Shown: positions 43,242-51,536 of the stretch, in pieces
Layout of the letters: the number at the start of each line of letters is the position of its first letter
Position numbering within the stretch: the first letter of the stretch is position 1
NCBI GenBank assembly: GCA_018241445.1
Contig: JAFEDT010000004.1
Coordinates: 124,001-188,000, forward strand
Direction of reading: 5' to 3'
From: Pseudomonadota bacterium
Lineage (GTDB): Bacteria; Pseudomonadota; Gammaproteobacteria; Steroidobacterales; Steroidobacteraceae
DNA length: 64,000 nt
Translations under genes and position numbers: made by a program
The notes under the pieces: model-generated
What the model was told of the DNA's origin: nothing
Seen by the model: the letters and a program-made list of their open reading frames with translations, nothing else
The model's database searches: none

Positions 43242-44122
43242 CGAGCACGCATCACGATGAGAAAGTGATCGCCCAGGCCGCGCAGCAGCGGCCAGCCGGC
43301 GACGCGACGGTCAATCCGCCACAGGAGCCGGTACCACTGGGGGTGACGGGTACGGATCGACGCCAGGTACGGCGGCGGAACGAAAATGCACATTCCGCGC
43401 ATGTGTTCCAACGTGAACCAATCCGCGAACGGTCGATAGAACTCACGCGGACCGTAATACCGGGTCCACACCGTGCGCTGATTGAGACTCACCGGCACGG
43501 GGCCGCGTGCATAGCGCACCTTGACACGCGCCCAGCGCCGCTGCCGCAGGTAGTAGATCACCTCCCACGGACAGATGCGGCCAATGACCGTGAACACCAG
43601 CAGGCCGCCGGGCTTGAGCAGCCGCGCGCATTCGCGCGCCAGTCCATTCAGGTCGGGCAGGCAGTTCAAGGCGCCGAGATTGGAATAGGCGCCGTCGTAC
43701 ACCCCAGTCTCGCCGAGCCGCTGCAGCTCGTGCGCCCCGATGTTGACGGCTCGCACGCGCTCGCCGAGCCCCTGGTCGCGCGCACGGTCGAAGGTCCTGC
43801 GTACCATGGCAGCCGACCAGTCGGCCGCCGTGACCAGGTGGCCCAGCCGGGCCAGCCGCACAGCATCGAGCCCGGTGCCGCAGCCGAGGTCGAGCAGATG
43901 GCTGCCCGGGGCAAAGCTTGCGTCCAGCCAGCGCCAGGCCTCGGCGCGCATGTCCTGGATCGCGGCATTGTTGCCCCGCTCGCCATCGTAGTCCGCGGCG
44001 ACGCTGTCGAAGGCGCTGCGGGTCTGATGCAGGTGCAACAGCGTCGCGGGTACTTCGGCCGGTTCAGTGGTGCTGTTCACGTAGATCCGATGCGGTAACG
44101 GGCGCTTTAATGGGCAGCCCAC
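43238..44122 (-). CDS. Class I SAM-dependent methyltransferase
   Basis: 294 residues, or 280 if the GTG at 44080 (before NSTTEPAE) is the start. SAM motif I LLDLGCGTGLDAVRLA, VTAADWSAAMV and GAYSNLGALNCL. The C-terminal half (from ~170) is long and rich in aromatic and basic residues (RQRRWARVKVRYARG), perhaps a membrane-associated substrate domain. Similar proteins are found in glycan and hopanoid-like loci; substrate not known. Divergent from the GT4 gene at 44175. Confidence 0.83.
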   Translation of the reverse strand: MGCPLKRPLPHRIYVNSTTEPAEVPATLLHLHQTRSAFDSVAADYDGERGNNAAIQDMRAEAWRWLDASFAPGSHLLDLGCGTGLDAVRLARLGHLVTAADWSAAMVRRTFDRARDQGLGERVRAVNIGAHELQRLGETGVYDGAYSNLGALNCLPDLNGLARECARLLKPGGLLVFTVIGRICPWEVIYYLRQRRWARVKVRYARGPVPVSLNQRTVWTRYYGPREFYRPFADWFTLEHMRGMCIFVPPPYLASIRTRHPQWYRLLWRIDRRVAGWPLLRGLGDHFLIVMRAR

Positions 44123-44174
44123 ATATCGTATGTTCGCGCTTCAGCTGCAGGCAGTTGAGGAAAGCGCCCGCACG

Positions 44175-45293
44175 ATGCGAATCGCTCTGGTGGTACCGGG
44201 AGGCGTCGATCGCACGGGAGAATACCGGGTGATTCCCGCGCTGCTGGCCTTGTTGCAGCGGCTGTCGCGAACCCACGAGGTCGAGGTCTTCACCCTGGCC
44301 CAGGAGCCTGCGCCGGGGACGTGGCGGCTTGCCGGCGCGCAGATCCACAACATCGGCGCCCGAGACACGCGGCGGCGCGCGGTCGGCGCCATCCTCGCCA
44401 GGCACCGCCGCTTGCGTTTCGATCTCATTCAGGCAATCTGGTCTGGGGCCTGTGGCCTCGTTGCAGTTACCGCCGGCACGGTTCTGCGCATTCCCGTCAC
44501 GGTGCACGTTGCCGGCGGTGAGCTCGCGGCCCTGCCGGAAATCAACTACGGCGGCCGCCTGAGCTGGCGCGGCCGGGCGCGCGAATGGACCACATTGCAC
44601 CTGGCGTCTGCGGTCACGGCGGCCAGCGCTCCCACCATCAAGACCCTCGAGGCACTCGGTGTGCGGGCGCAACGGGTACCGCTCGGCGTGGATCTGGGCG
44701 CCTGGCCACCGCGCGAGCCGGTGCCGCGCGATCCCGCGCGGCCGGCGCGCCTGCTGCACGTGGCAAGCCTGAACCGGGTCAAGGACCAGGCAACCTTGCT
44801 GCGGGCGCTCACCACGTTGCCGCGGGCGGGCGCGGAATGGCTGCTTGACATCGTCGGCGAGGACACGCTCTCGGGGGAAATACAGGCGCTGGCGCAGCAG
44901 CTCGGGATGTCCGACAGGGTTTCGTTCCACGGATTCCTGACGCAGCGGCAACTGCGCCCGCTGGTCGAATCCGCGCACCTGCTCGTCATGTCGTCGCGGC
45001 ATGAGACCGGCCCGCTGGTGGCGCTCGAAGCTGCGGTTGTGGGTGTGCCGACGGCGGGCACGGCGGTGGGTCACATCGCCGAGTGGGCGCCACAGGCCGC
45101 CCTGGCGGTGCCGGTCGCAGACCCCGTAGCGCTGGGCAGCGCGATCGCCGTGTTGCTTCAGGACGAACCCCTGCGCATGCGCATTGCGCACCAAGCCCGA
45201 CAGCGTGCGGTCGTCGAGGACGCGGATCATACCGCCAACTCGCTTGAGGCGATCTACAACCGGCTGGCTCGCGGCCGAAGGCGCGGGAGCTAA
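44175..45293 (+). CDS. Glycosyltransferase family 4 (GT-B)
   Basis: 372 residues from ATG 44175, chosen because MRIALVVPGGVDRTG is the expected first strand; an in-frame ATG at 44130 would add 15 residues. Donor domain: LLHVASLNRVKDQATLL, VSFHGFLTQRQLRPLVESAHLLVMSSRHETGPLVALEA-type motif with the conserved E-x7-E pair. Alone on the plus strand between two minus-strand modules. Four bases separate its stop from that of the convergent nucleotidyltransferase. Confidence 0.87.
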   Translation: MRIALVVPGGVDRTGEYRVIPALLALLQRLSRTHEVEVFTLAQEPAPGTWRLAGAQIHNIGARDTRRRAVGAILARHRRLRFDLIQAIWSGACGLVAVTAGTVLRIPVTVHVAGGELAALPEINYGGRLSWRGRAREWTTLHLASAVTAASAPTIKTLEALGVRAQRVPLGVDLGAWPPREPVPRDPARPARLLHVASLNRVKDQATLLRALTTLPRAGAEWLLDIVGEDTLSGEIQALAQQLGMSDRVSFHGFLTQRQLRPLVESAHLLVMSSRHETGPLVALEAAVVGVPTAGTAVGHIAEWAPQAALAVPVADPVALGSAIAVLLQDEPLRMRIAHQARQRAVVEDADHTANSLEAIYNRLARGRRRGS

Positions 45294-45297
45294 GGCT

Positions 45298-46596
45298 TCA
45301 GCGCGCACCGCGGAGCGCCGCACGCACCGGCTGCAGGGTCGGAGTGCGCGCCTGGCGCGCCGTGATCCAACGCAGGGTACGCCGTGTCTGGCTCAGCTCA
45401 GCCCACGCTCCACCGGAAACGCGCGGCTGCACGGCCGCATCCACCTTGCGCTCGGCGCGGATGCGGCTATTGGGCACCAGGCGTCTGGCGGCATAGCGCA
45501 GCAGCTCGTGCGGGGAGCGCGCCCACTCGATGCCGGGGAATGCCGTCACCCATAGATGCGATATGGATGTCCGGGCGAGCGTCCTGGACCGGTAGGATCG
45601 CCTGAGCATCCAGTGACAGCCGGATGCCGCACGCACCAGTACATGCTCTGGAACACAGGAACCACAATAGCGTTGCACCAGTGTCAGTGGCGGGTAGGCC
45701 CACCACAGGCCGACGTCCGCAGTCCCGGAGCCGTGCTGCAACACCTCCTCCCAATCCTCCTCGCTCATGCGTGCGGACAGGCGGGCGATGTCGTGCAGGT
45801 GCAGCAGACGGATTTGCCGCATCACCGCCACGCCCGCGGCGTGCAAAACCAGATGAATGAACAGCGCGGCTTTCGATGGGTAGGGGTTCAATCCCGGTTG
45901 CGGGGCCTGTGGCCAGACCGCCGCTGAGACATCCACCGCGCGCAGCGGCAGAATCTCCCGGATCCGTGGGTGCAACTCGATTTTGATTGCGTTGGCCGCG
46001 TGCTCGCCCAGTGCCGCGGACTCCGCCTCACAGTCACGGAGGAACACCCGGTGTTTCCAGGTGCGATGGGTCTCGCGAAAGCCCAGCCGTGACAGGGCAC
46101 CGGCAGCGTGCTCGTACTGCGCTTCCTCCACCAGCAGATCCAGGTCCGACATCGGCCGCTGACCCGCCGCGTAAATCCCCTGCGTGTGCAGAGCCGCTCC
46201 CTTGAGCGGAACCAGCGCGATGCCTTCGCGGCGCCCACAGTCGTCGATCTCCTGCATCAGCCCCTGAATGCGCTGGAAGCGCGCTGCAGTGTGCGCCCTC
46301 TGCCCGATCAGAAAGCGTCGCCACTGCGCCGGGCCCTCCCAGCGCAGGCCATCGGCAAGTAGCGGCGACACGCCGTGGATTGCTGCCACCGCGCACGCCA
46401 GCGTCCAGTCTGTCCGCGACCACTGCGGAGCTATCGTGGTTGGATTTCCCAGCTCGTGCGCGAGTGTCTCGGTGATCTCCCGTAAAGCCACGTACAGTTT
46501 CCTGAGAGATCGTCGGCTGGGCCGATCTGCCATCCAGCCGGCCGCATCGTCCGCGCCCGAGTAGCCCAGGGCGGTGATGCTCCCGCCAGGGCTCAT
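45298..46596 (-). CDS. Nucleotidyltransferase-family protein (PF14907-like)
   Basis: 432 residues. Belongs to the uncharacterised nucleotidyltransferase family PF14907: LVPLKGAALHTQGIY and the catalytic-type acidic motif MSDLDLLVEE, followed by KIELHPRI and the helical, His-rich HLVLHAAGVAV region. Family members sit next to HprK-related kinases in exopolysaccharide and peptide-modification loci, matching this context. Overlaps the radical SAM stop by four bases. Reaction unknown. Confidence 0.78.
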   Translation of the reverse strand: MSPGGSITALGYSGADDAAGWMADRPSRRSLRKLYVALREITETLAHELGNPTTIAPQWSRTDWTLACAVAAIHGVSPLLADGLRWEGPAQWRRFLIGQRAHTAARFQRIQGLMQEIDDCGRREGIALVPLKGAALHTQGIYAAGQRPMSDLDLLVEEAQYEHAAGALSRLGFRETHRTWKHRVFLRDCEAESAALGEHAANAIKIELHPRIREILPLRAVDVSAAVWPQAPQPGLNPYPSKAALFIHLVLHAAGVAVMRQIRLLHLHDIARLSARMSEEDWEEVLQHGSGTADVGLWWAYPPLTLVQRYCGSCVPEHVLVRAASGCHWMLRRSYRSRTLARTSISHLWVTAFPGIEWARSPHELLRYAARRLVPNSRIRAERKVDAAVQPRVSGGAWAELSQTRRTLRWITARQARTPTLQPVRAALRGAR

Positions 46597-48056
46597 GCGC
46601 GGGCCTCGACCGCCGGGCGCTGCCCGCTCCGGTGCTGGACTTCCCGCGAAAGCAGCGCCCGCCAGCGGCGCTCGAGCCGCCGCGCGCCGCGCCGGTACTC
46701 GACGGCACGCTCGGGTGCGTTCGCCTGCTCCAGTGAGATGCGATCATGCAGCAGGTCGCGCACGGCGCGGTAGAACCCGGAGGAATAGGTCCCCTGGAAC
46801 ATCATCTCCAGATCGTCGCTCTCGTGCCAGTGCGTGCGCGCGCCCAACTGCGCCTTCACCTGCTCGTAGAAGCGGGTGCCCGGCAGGGGGTAAGACACGC
46901 TGACTCCGACATCATCCGGCAGCGTCGCTTCCAGCAGCTCACGCGTGGCAAGAATGTCCGCCAACTGTTCATCGAGGTATCCGAGCTGAATGAAGAATCC
47001 GACCCGGACACCCTGTGCCTTCAGGCGCGCGCGCGCTGCGGCGATTTCCGCCACCGTGGTGCCCTTGTTCATGGCGTCGAGCACGCGCTGGCTGCCACTT
47101 TCCGCGCCGATCCACGCCTCACGGCAGCCGGCCTCGCGCAGGGCGACCGCCATCCGCTCGCTGACCAGGTCGGCGCGCGTCTGGATCGTGAACGGGATCG
47201 CGCCGGCCTGTGCCTGCAGTGCCGCCGTGAACGCACTGATCCAGTCGACCCGGAACCCGAAGATGTCGTCCGCGAACCAGACATGATCGGCCCTGAGGGC
47301 GTGCTTGAGATGAGCCATCTCGGCGGCAACACTGGCCGGCTCGCGCTGCAGGTACTGGTTCCCCCAGATCGGCTTGGCACACCAGGCGCAGCGAAAGGAG
47401 CAGCCACGAGAGGCCGCCATGTTGACGCTGAAGTAGCCGTGAGCGCGCAGCCAAACCGCGCGATAGCGATCAACATCCACCAGATCCCACGCCGGTGGCT
47501 CCCCGTATTGCGCCGCAGGCACAGGGCGCGCGCCGCCCGAACTCGTGAGCCTGCCTTCGATCAGGTACGTGGTGCCGCCCAGGCCATCCGCCAGTGCGCC
47601 GGCGCGCGCGTGCGGGGCCAAGTCCAGTCGCAGCAGCAGGCCCTCCAGGGCGGGCAGCCCCTCCCCGAGCAGCGCAACGTCCGCACCCGCACGCAGGTAG
47701 GGCTCGGGAGTATCGCTGACATCCGATCCCGCGACGATGACGCGGGCGCCGCCGCGATGCGCCAGCGCGATCATCTCGCACGCAGCGGCGCGCATTGTCC
47801 CGAGACACATCTTGCTCAGGAAATTGAAGTTGTCCTCGTACAGCACCACCACCTGCGGCTGCACGCGCCGCAGCGCCTGCGCAAACTCCCCGACATCTTG
47901 CGCCAGCATCGCATCGAACAGCGTCACGGCATGACCGGCACGGCGCAGCAGCGAGACCACCTGCAGCGTGGCGAGCGGTGGATAGGGTTTAGCGCGCTCG
48001 CGCTGCTTGCGGTCCAGACGCAGGAAGTATGAGTGTCCGACCAGAATCGAGAGCAT
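46593..48056 (-). CDS. B12-binding-domain radical SAM protein
   Basis: 487 residues; third B12-type radical SAM enzyme of the locus. N-terminal cobalamin-type region (~1-150: LFDAMLAQDVGEF, VVVLYEDNFNFLSK) and radical SAM core with CSFRCAWC (C219, C223, C226). Catalytic surroundings include WFADDIFGF and EAWIGAESGSQRVLDAM. Transcribed from the same strand as the one-heme barrel protein 18 bases upstream, so it may be read through from the electron-transfer side. Confidence 0.86.
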   Translation of the reverse strand: MLSILVGHSYFLRLDRKQRERAKPYPPLATLQVVSLLRRAGHAVTLFDAMLAQDVGEFAQALRRVQPQVVVLYEDNFNFLSKMCLGTMRAAACEMIALAHRGGARVIVAGSDVSDTPEPYLRAGADVALLGEGLPALEGLLLRLDLAPHARAGALADGLGGTTYLIEGRLTSSGGARPVPAAQYGEPPAWDLVDVDRYRAVWLRAHGYFSVNMAASRGCSFRCAWCAKPIWGNQYLQREPASVAAEMAHLKHALRADHVWFADDIFGFRVDWISAFTAALQAQAGAIPFTIQTRADLVSERMAVALREAGCREAWIGAESGSQRVLDAMNKGTTVAEIAAARARLKAQGVRVGFFIQLGYLDEQLADILATRELLEATLPDDVGVSVSYPLPGTRFYEQVKAQLGARTHWHESDDLEMMFQGTYSSGFYRAVRDLLHDRISLEQANAPERAVEYRRGARRLERRWRALLSREVQHRSGQRPAVEARA

Positions 48057-48074
48057 TGACTCGCCTGCCGTGCC

Positions 48075-49430
48075 TCAGATAGCCAGCCACAGGAATAGAA
48101 ACAGGGCGTTGTTGTCGTGCGCCGAGTGCCCGAAGCCGTCGTAATTGCTGTCACCCCCGTTGAAGCGTGTGTAAGCGGTGTACTGCAACCCGACCCGCAC
48201 GTTGAGCCATGGCCGCGCGTAGGAATCGGCCTTGCCAAAAGGCACCCATTCAAGCTGCGTCGTATAGCCACGGCTGTCGGGCCTGCCGTTGGCGCTGCCG
48301 AGCCAGGGTGACGCCGGGAACAGCGCGGCGTTGCTATTGCCGCCGACATCGAAGAACGCCAGCGTGACGGAGCAGGTCTGCCGCCACACGTACTGGCCGC
48401 TGATGTTCAGCGTATTGAGGTGATTCGCCACGACCGTGGAGCCGCCGATTGCGGTAGCACCGAACAGGCGCGCGCGTTCCCTGACGTAACTGAGATAGGC
48501 GTTGAAGGCGTGCGGCCCGCCGTCTGAAAACTGGTAAGTCGCGTCATAACCCAGGTCGCTGTAGTTGTCGGTGCCGGAACCGCGCTCCTGCGGCGTCTGC
48601 GCGTGCGGGTAGAATCCGAGGAGTCCGGCCGAGACATAGTGCGAACCGCTCCACTTCTGCAGTGCGGCACGCCAGTACGGCGCGGTGCCGTCCAGGGCGT
48701 GCTCCGCGGCCGGGTTGCGCACGCCCACATCCTCCTGCAGCCGGTTAGCGAGCTGGCGGTAGCCTCCGGCCTCCAGGTACAGGCTGTTGCCGATCAGGGC
48801 ATATGCCGTGCTGCCCAGCGCCTGGCCGGCGAAGAATCCATTGAGCTGGGGCGCCCCAGCCGGGCCGTTCACGAGACGGGGAGACGGAAACGGGAACTGC
48901 CACGCGGAGGTGGAGTTCCAGGGATCCTGCACGGTGGGGAAGTTGTTCAGCGTGACGCCGAAGAGCGCATTGGTCCGGCCCAGCGTGAAGTCGCGGGCGC
49001 AGCGCGCATCGACCACCCCCCACTGCGTATGGCGCGCGATCCCATCGTAGCTGACCTGCGCGAACGCGCCCGAGTGCTCGGTGATCCGGCCCGCCAGGTA
49101 AACATCGATATCGTCGAGCGCCAGGTTGTTATTGTCGGAGTAGTGCGGCGGCTGCGGCTGAGCGCTGGCGTTATGCGTGAAAGAGCTGATCAGGTCGGCG
49201 GACAGCGGAATGGTGCTGTTGCCGCCCAGCGCATAGGCGTGCAACTTGAAGTTGCGCCCGTAGGCCGTGAGCGCCGGGCCGAAGGCAAGTGTGTGGCACA
49301 CCGCGCACTGCACGCCCATCGCGCGCGCGAAGGCCGGCACCGACCAGGCTGGCATCGCCGGCGGGAGGGTCAGCAGCGCCATCAACGCGCCAAGGCCGCG
49401 CCGCAGCGCGCGTTTGTGGTCCGCAGGCAT
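48075..49430 (-). CDS. Outer-membrane beta-barrel-like protein with one c-type heme motif
   Basis: 451 residues (ATG 49442 four codons earlier is possible). Signal peptide, then a single CAVCH heme-binding motif directly in the mature N-terminus, in the context VQCAVCHTLAFGPALTAYGRNFKLHAY, a recurring pattern in heme-bearing outer-membrane proteins. The rest is rich in aromatic and Asn/Gly residues with alternating strands, as in porin-like barrels (DIDVYLAGRITEHSGAFAQVSYDG, TTQLEWVPFGK). Probably passes electrons at the outer membrane. Separated from the ankyrin gene by ~126 bases. Confidence 0.78.
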   Translation of the reverse strand: MPADHKRALRRGLGALMALLTLPPAMPAWSVPAFARAMGVQCAVCHTLAFGPALTAYGRNFKLHAYALGGNSTIPLSADLISSFTHNASAQPQPPHYSDNNNLALDDIDVYLAGRITEHSGAFAQVSYDGIARHTQWGVVDARCARDFTLGRTNALFGVTLNNFPTVQDPWNSTSAWQFPFPSPRLVNGPAGAPQLNGFFAGQALGSTAYALIGNSLYLEAGGYRQLANRLQEDVGVRNPAAEHALDGTAPYWRAALQKWSGSHYVSAGLLGFYPHAQTPQERGSGTDNYSDLGYDATYQFSDGGPHAFNAYLSYVRERARLFGATAIGGSTVVANHLNTLNISGQYVWRQTCSVTLAFFDVGGNSNAALFPASPWLGSANGRPDSRGYTTQLEWVPFGKADSYARPWLNVRVGLQYTAYTRFNGGDSNYDGFGHSAHDNNALFLFLWLAI

Positions 49431-49556
49431 CTTGCCGTCCAACTCCCGCCGGCTGAATACGCGAGTAAGTGCCTGGCCGGCAGCTGCCGGTTCAATCCGG
49501 GGAGTCTGAGGCTGGGGCGCTGCCGCGGCGGTGAGCCGGTCCGGCGATGCCCTGGC

Positions 49557-51536
49557 TCAGGAGTTCTTCAGCAGTTCGGCGACCACCACAAAGGCACGCG
49601 CCCGCGCCACATCCTCGGCCGTCTGCTGGTCGTGGTTGCGCAGCCGTGGACTGGCGCCGGCACGCAGCAGCTGCCTGACCACCGCAGCATCGCCGTTGCG
49701 GCTGGCGATGATGAGCGCCGTATCTCCGAAGGTATTCTGGGCGTCTTTGTCCACGTGGCGGGCAAGAAGCGCTTCGACGAGCCTGGGGTCGCCCGCATTG
49801 GCCGCCAGCATGAGCGCCGTATCTCCCTCGGCCGTGCGCGCGTCTGCGCGAGCCTTCCCGACAAGTATCTCCGCCACGGCGGCTGCACCCGCCGCGCACG
49901 CGGCAGCGAACGGCGTAACGCCAGCCGCATCCGCATGGTCAGCGCTCGCGCCGCGCTGCAACAACAGCCGCGCGGCATCGATTTGGCCCGCCCGCGCCGC
50001 GTACCAAAGTGCGGTGCGACCGGCCTTGTCACCCCCCTCCACTGCGGCCCCGGCTTCCAGCAGCCTGGCAAGAAGGTCGGTATCGCCATTGCGAGCAACA
50101 ACCAGAAGTGCGCTCACGCCGCGCGCATCACGGGCTTCCACACGAGCATGCGCCGCGAGCAGCGCCTTCACGATGCCGGCATGGCCGGCCTTGGCGGCCG
50201 CAACGATCGGCGGCTGCGGATCATCGACACTGCCGTCCGCCGAAGCCCCGTGAGCCAACAGACTGACAACCATCTCGGTCCGTCCGGCATTTACCGCGTG
50301 CAGCAACGCCGAGCCTCCCTGGCGTTCCGTCTGCGTCGCGCGGGCACCGGCGGCGAACAGCGCATCGACGGCCGGAACACCGCCCGTGAGCACCGCCACG
50401 GTGAGAATCGGCAGTCCGCCGGCGGTGCCGCCATTGGGATCGGCGCCCCTGGCCAACAAGGCCCGCAGCAAATCCGGCGTACCACGGCTGGCGCCAACCG
50501 CCAGATCGGGCCAGCCGGCGTACAGATCGCGCGGCGCCCGCTGCACTACGGTTGGCATGCTGTATGTCTGCACCGCGCTGTGCGGTGCAGCAGTCGCCCC
50601 CTTGTCCTTCAGCCGTGCCGCCACGTCCGCGGCCCCACGGTCGACGGCAAAGTCGAGTGCCGACCAGTCCTGACTGTTGCGTGGCGCAACCGTGGCTCCG
50701 GCAGCGAGCAGGCGGTCGACAACGTCCAGCCGGCCGCTATGCGCGGCCTGCATCAGCGCCGTGTTGCCGACGTGATCCGCGGCTGTCACATTGGCGTGCG
50801 CCGCGAGCAGTGCCTGCACCGCGGCGAGCTCGCCGGTGCGTGCCGCAAGCATGAGTGGCGTCGTGCCATTCTCGTCGGCTGCATCGACCGGGGCGCCGCG
50901 CCGAATGAGCAGCGAAACTGCCGGCGCGGCGCCCGCCTGCGCCGCGCGCGCCAGCGCACCGCGGCCGAAATCGTCGCGCTCGGCGACCAGGGGTTGCTCG
51001 GCAAGGATCTCCAGGCGGGTCATATCGGCGTCAGAGGCCGCAAGCCAAAGCGCCTCACGTCGTACCGCGGGGTCGCGCAGCTGGGCAGCGGGTAACAAGC
51101 TCGAAGGCAGATCAGGGCGGGCAGGTCCGCCGGCCGCGCTCGCCGCAGGCGCAGTGAAGCCCAGCTCACGCGCCCGCCCCAGCCAGCGGGTCGAGCAAGC
51201 CGTGTCGGGTGGCGCCAGATCGGCGCACAGACGCGCCAGACTGAAGGCAGCGCGCGCATTGCCGTGAGCCGCGGACTGCTCCAACCAGGGTCGCGCCGCG
51301 GCTGCATCCGGCGGGCCGGTGATGCCGTTCAGGTAGAACGCGCCCAACAGATACTGGGCTGCATCGTTGCCTTGAGCTGCCAGTCCGTGCAAGGCTACGG
51401 CCGCCGAGGCGAAGTCCTTGGTGCGGATCGAAGCCTTCACCGCCTCCAGCGGATCGGCTGGCCGTGAGACTGCGCCAGCCGCATTAGTGCCCAGCAACAC
51501 GGCCAGCAACAGGACGGCCTGCCTACTCCACGCCAT
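49557..51536 (-). CDS. Exported ankyrin-repeat protein with Sel1-like N-terminus
   Basis: 659 residues. Signal peptide (MAWSRQAVLLLAVLLGTNAAGA), then two Sel1/TPR-like units (GNDAAQYLLGAFYLNG; GNARAAFSLARL) and about 13 ankyrin repeats to the C-terminus (TPLMLAARTG, TALMQAAHSG, TALWYAARAG, TALMLAANAG, TALIIASRNG). Ankyrin repeats mediate protein-protein contacts; a periplasmic partner is expected. The start at 51536 overlaps the preceding oxidoreductase gene by 14 bases; ATG 51551 is an alternative. Placed in an electron-transfer locus, possibly as a scaffold; inference. Confidence 0.87.
   Translation of the reverse strand: MAWSRQAVLLLAVLLGTNAAGAVSRPADPLEAVKASIRTKDFASAAVALHGLAAQGNDAAQYLLGAFYLNGITGPPDAAAARPWLEQSAAHGNARAAFSLARLCADLAPPDTACSTRWLGRARELGFTAPAASAAGGPARPDLPSSLLPAAQLRDPAVRREALWLAASDADMTRLEILAEQPLVAERDDFGRGALARAAQAGAAPAVSLLIRRGAPVDAADENGTTPLMLAARTGELAAVQALLAAHANVTAADHVGNTALMQAAHSGRLDVVDRLLAAGATVAPRNSQDWSALDFAVDRGAADVAARLKDKGATAAPHSAVQTYSMPTVVQRAPRDLYAGWPDLAVGASRGTPDLLRALLARGADPNGGTAGGLPILTVAVLTGGVPAVDALFAAGARATQTERQGGSALLHAVNAGRTEMVVSLLAHGASADGSVDDPQPPIVAAAKAGHAGIVKALLAAHARVEARDARGVSALLVVARNGDTDLLARLLEAGAAVEGGDKAGRTALWYAARAGQIDAARLLLQRGASADHADAAGVTPFAAACAAGAAAVAEILVGKARADARTAEGDTALMLAANAGDPRLVEALLARHVDKDAQNTFGDTALIIASRNGDAAVVRQLLRAGASPRLRNHDQQTAEDVARARAFVVVAELLKNS

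Noticed and set aside
48603..51095. 830-codon plus-strand frame opposite the ankyrin gene
   Set aside because: Low-complexity Arg/Ala translation with no motif; the minus strand has signal peptide and ankyrin repeats.
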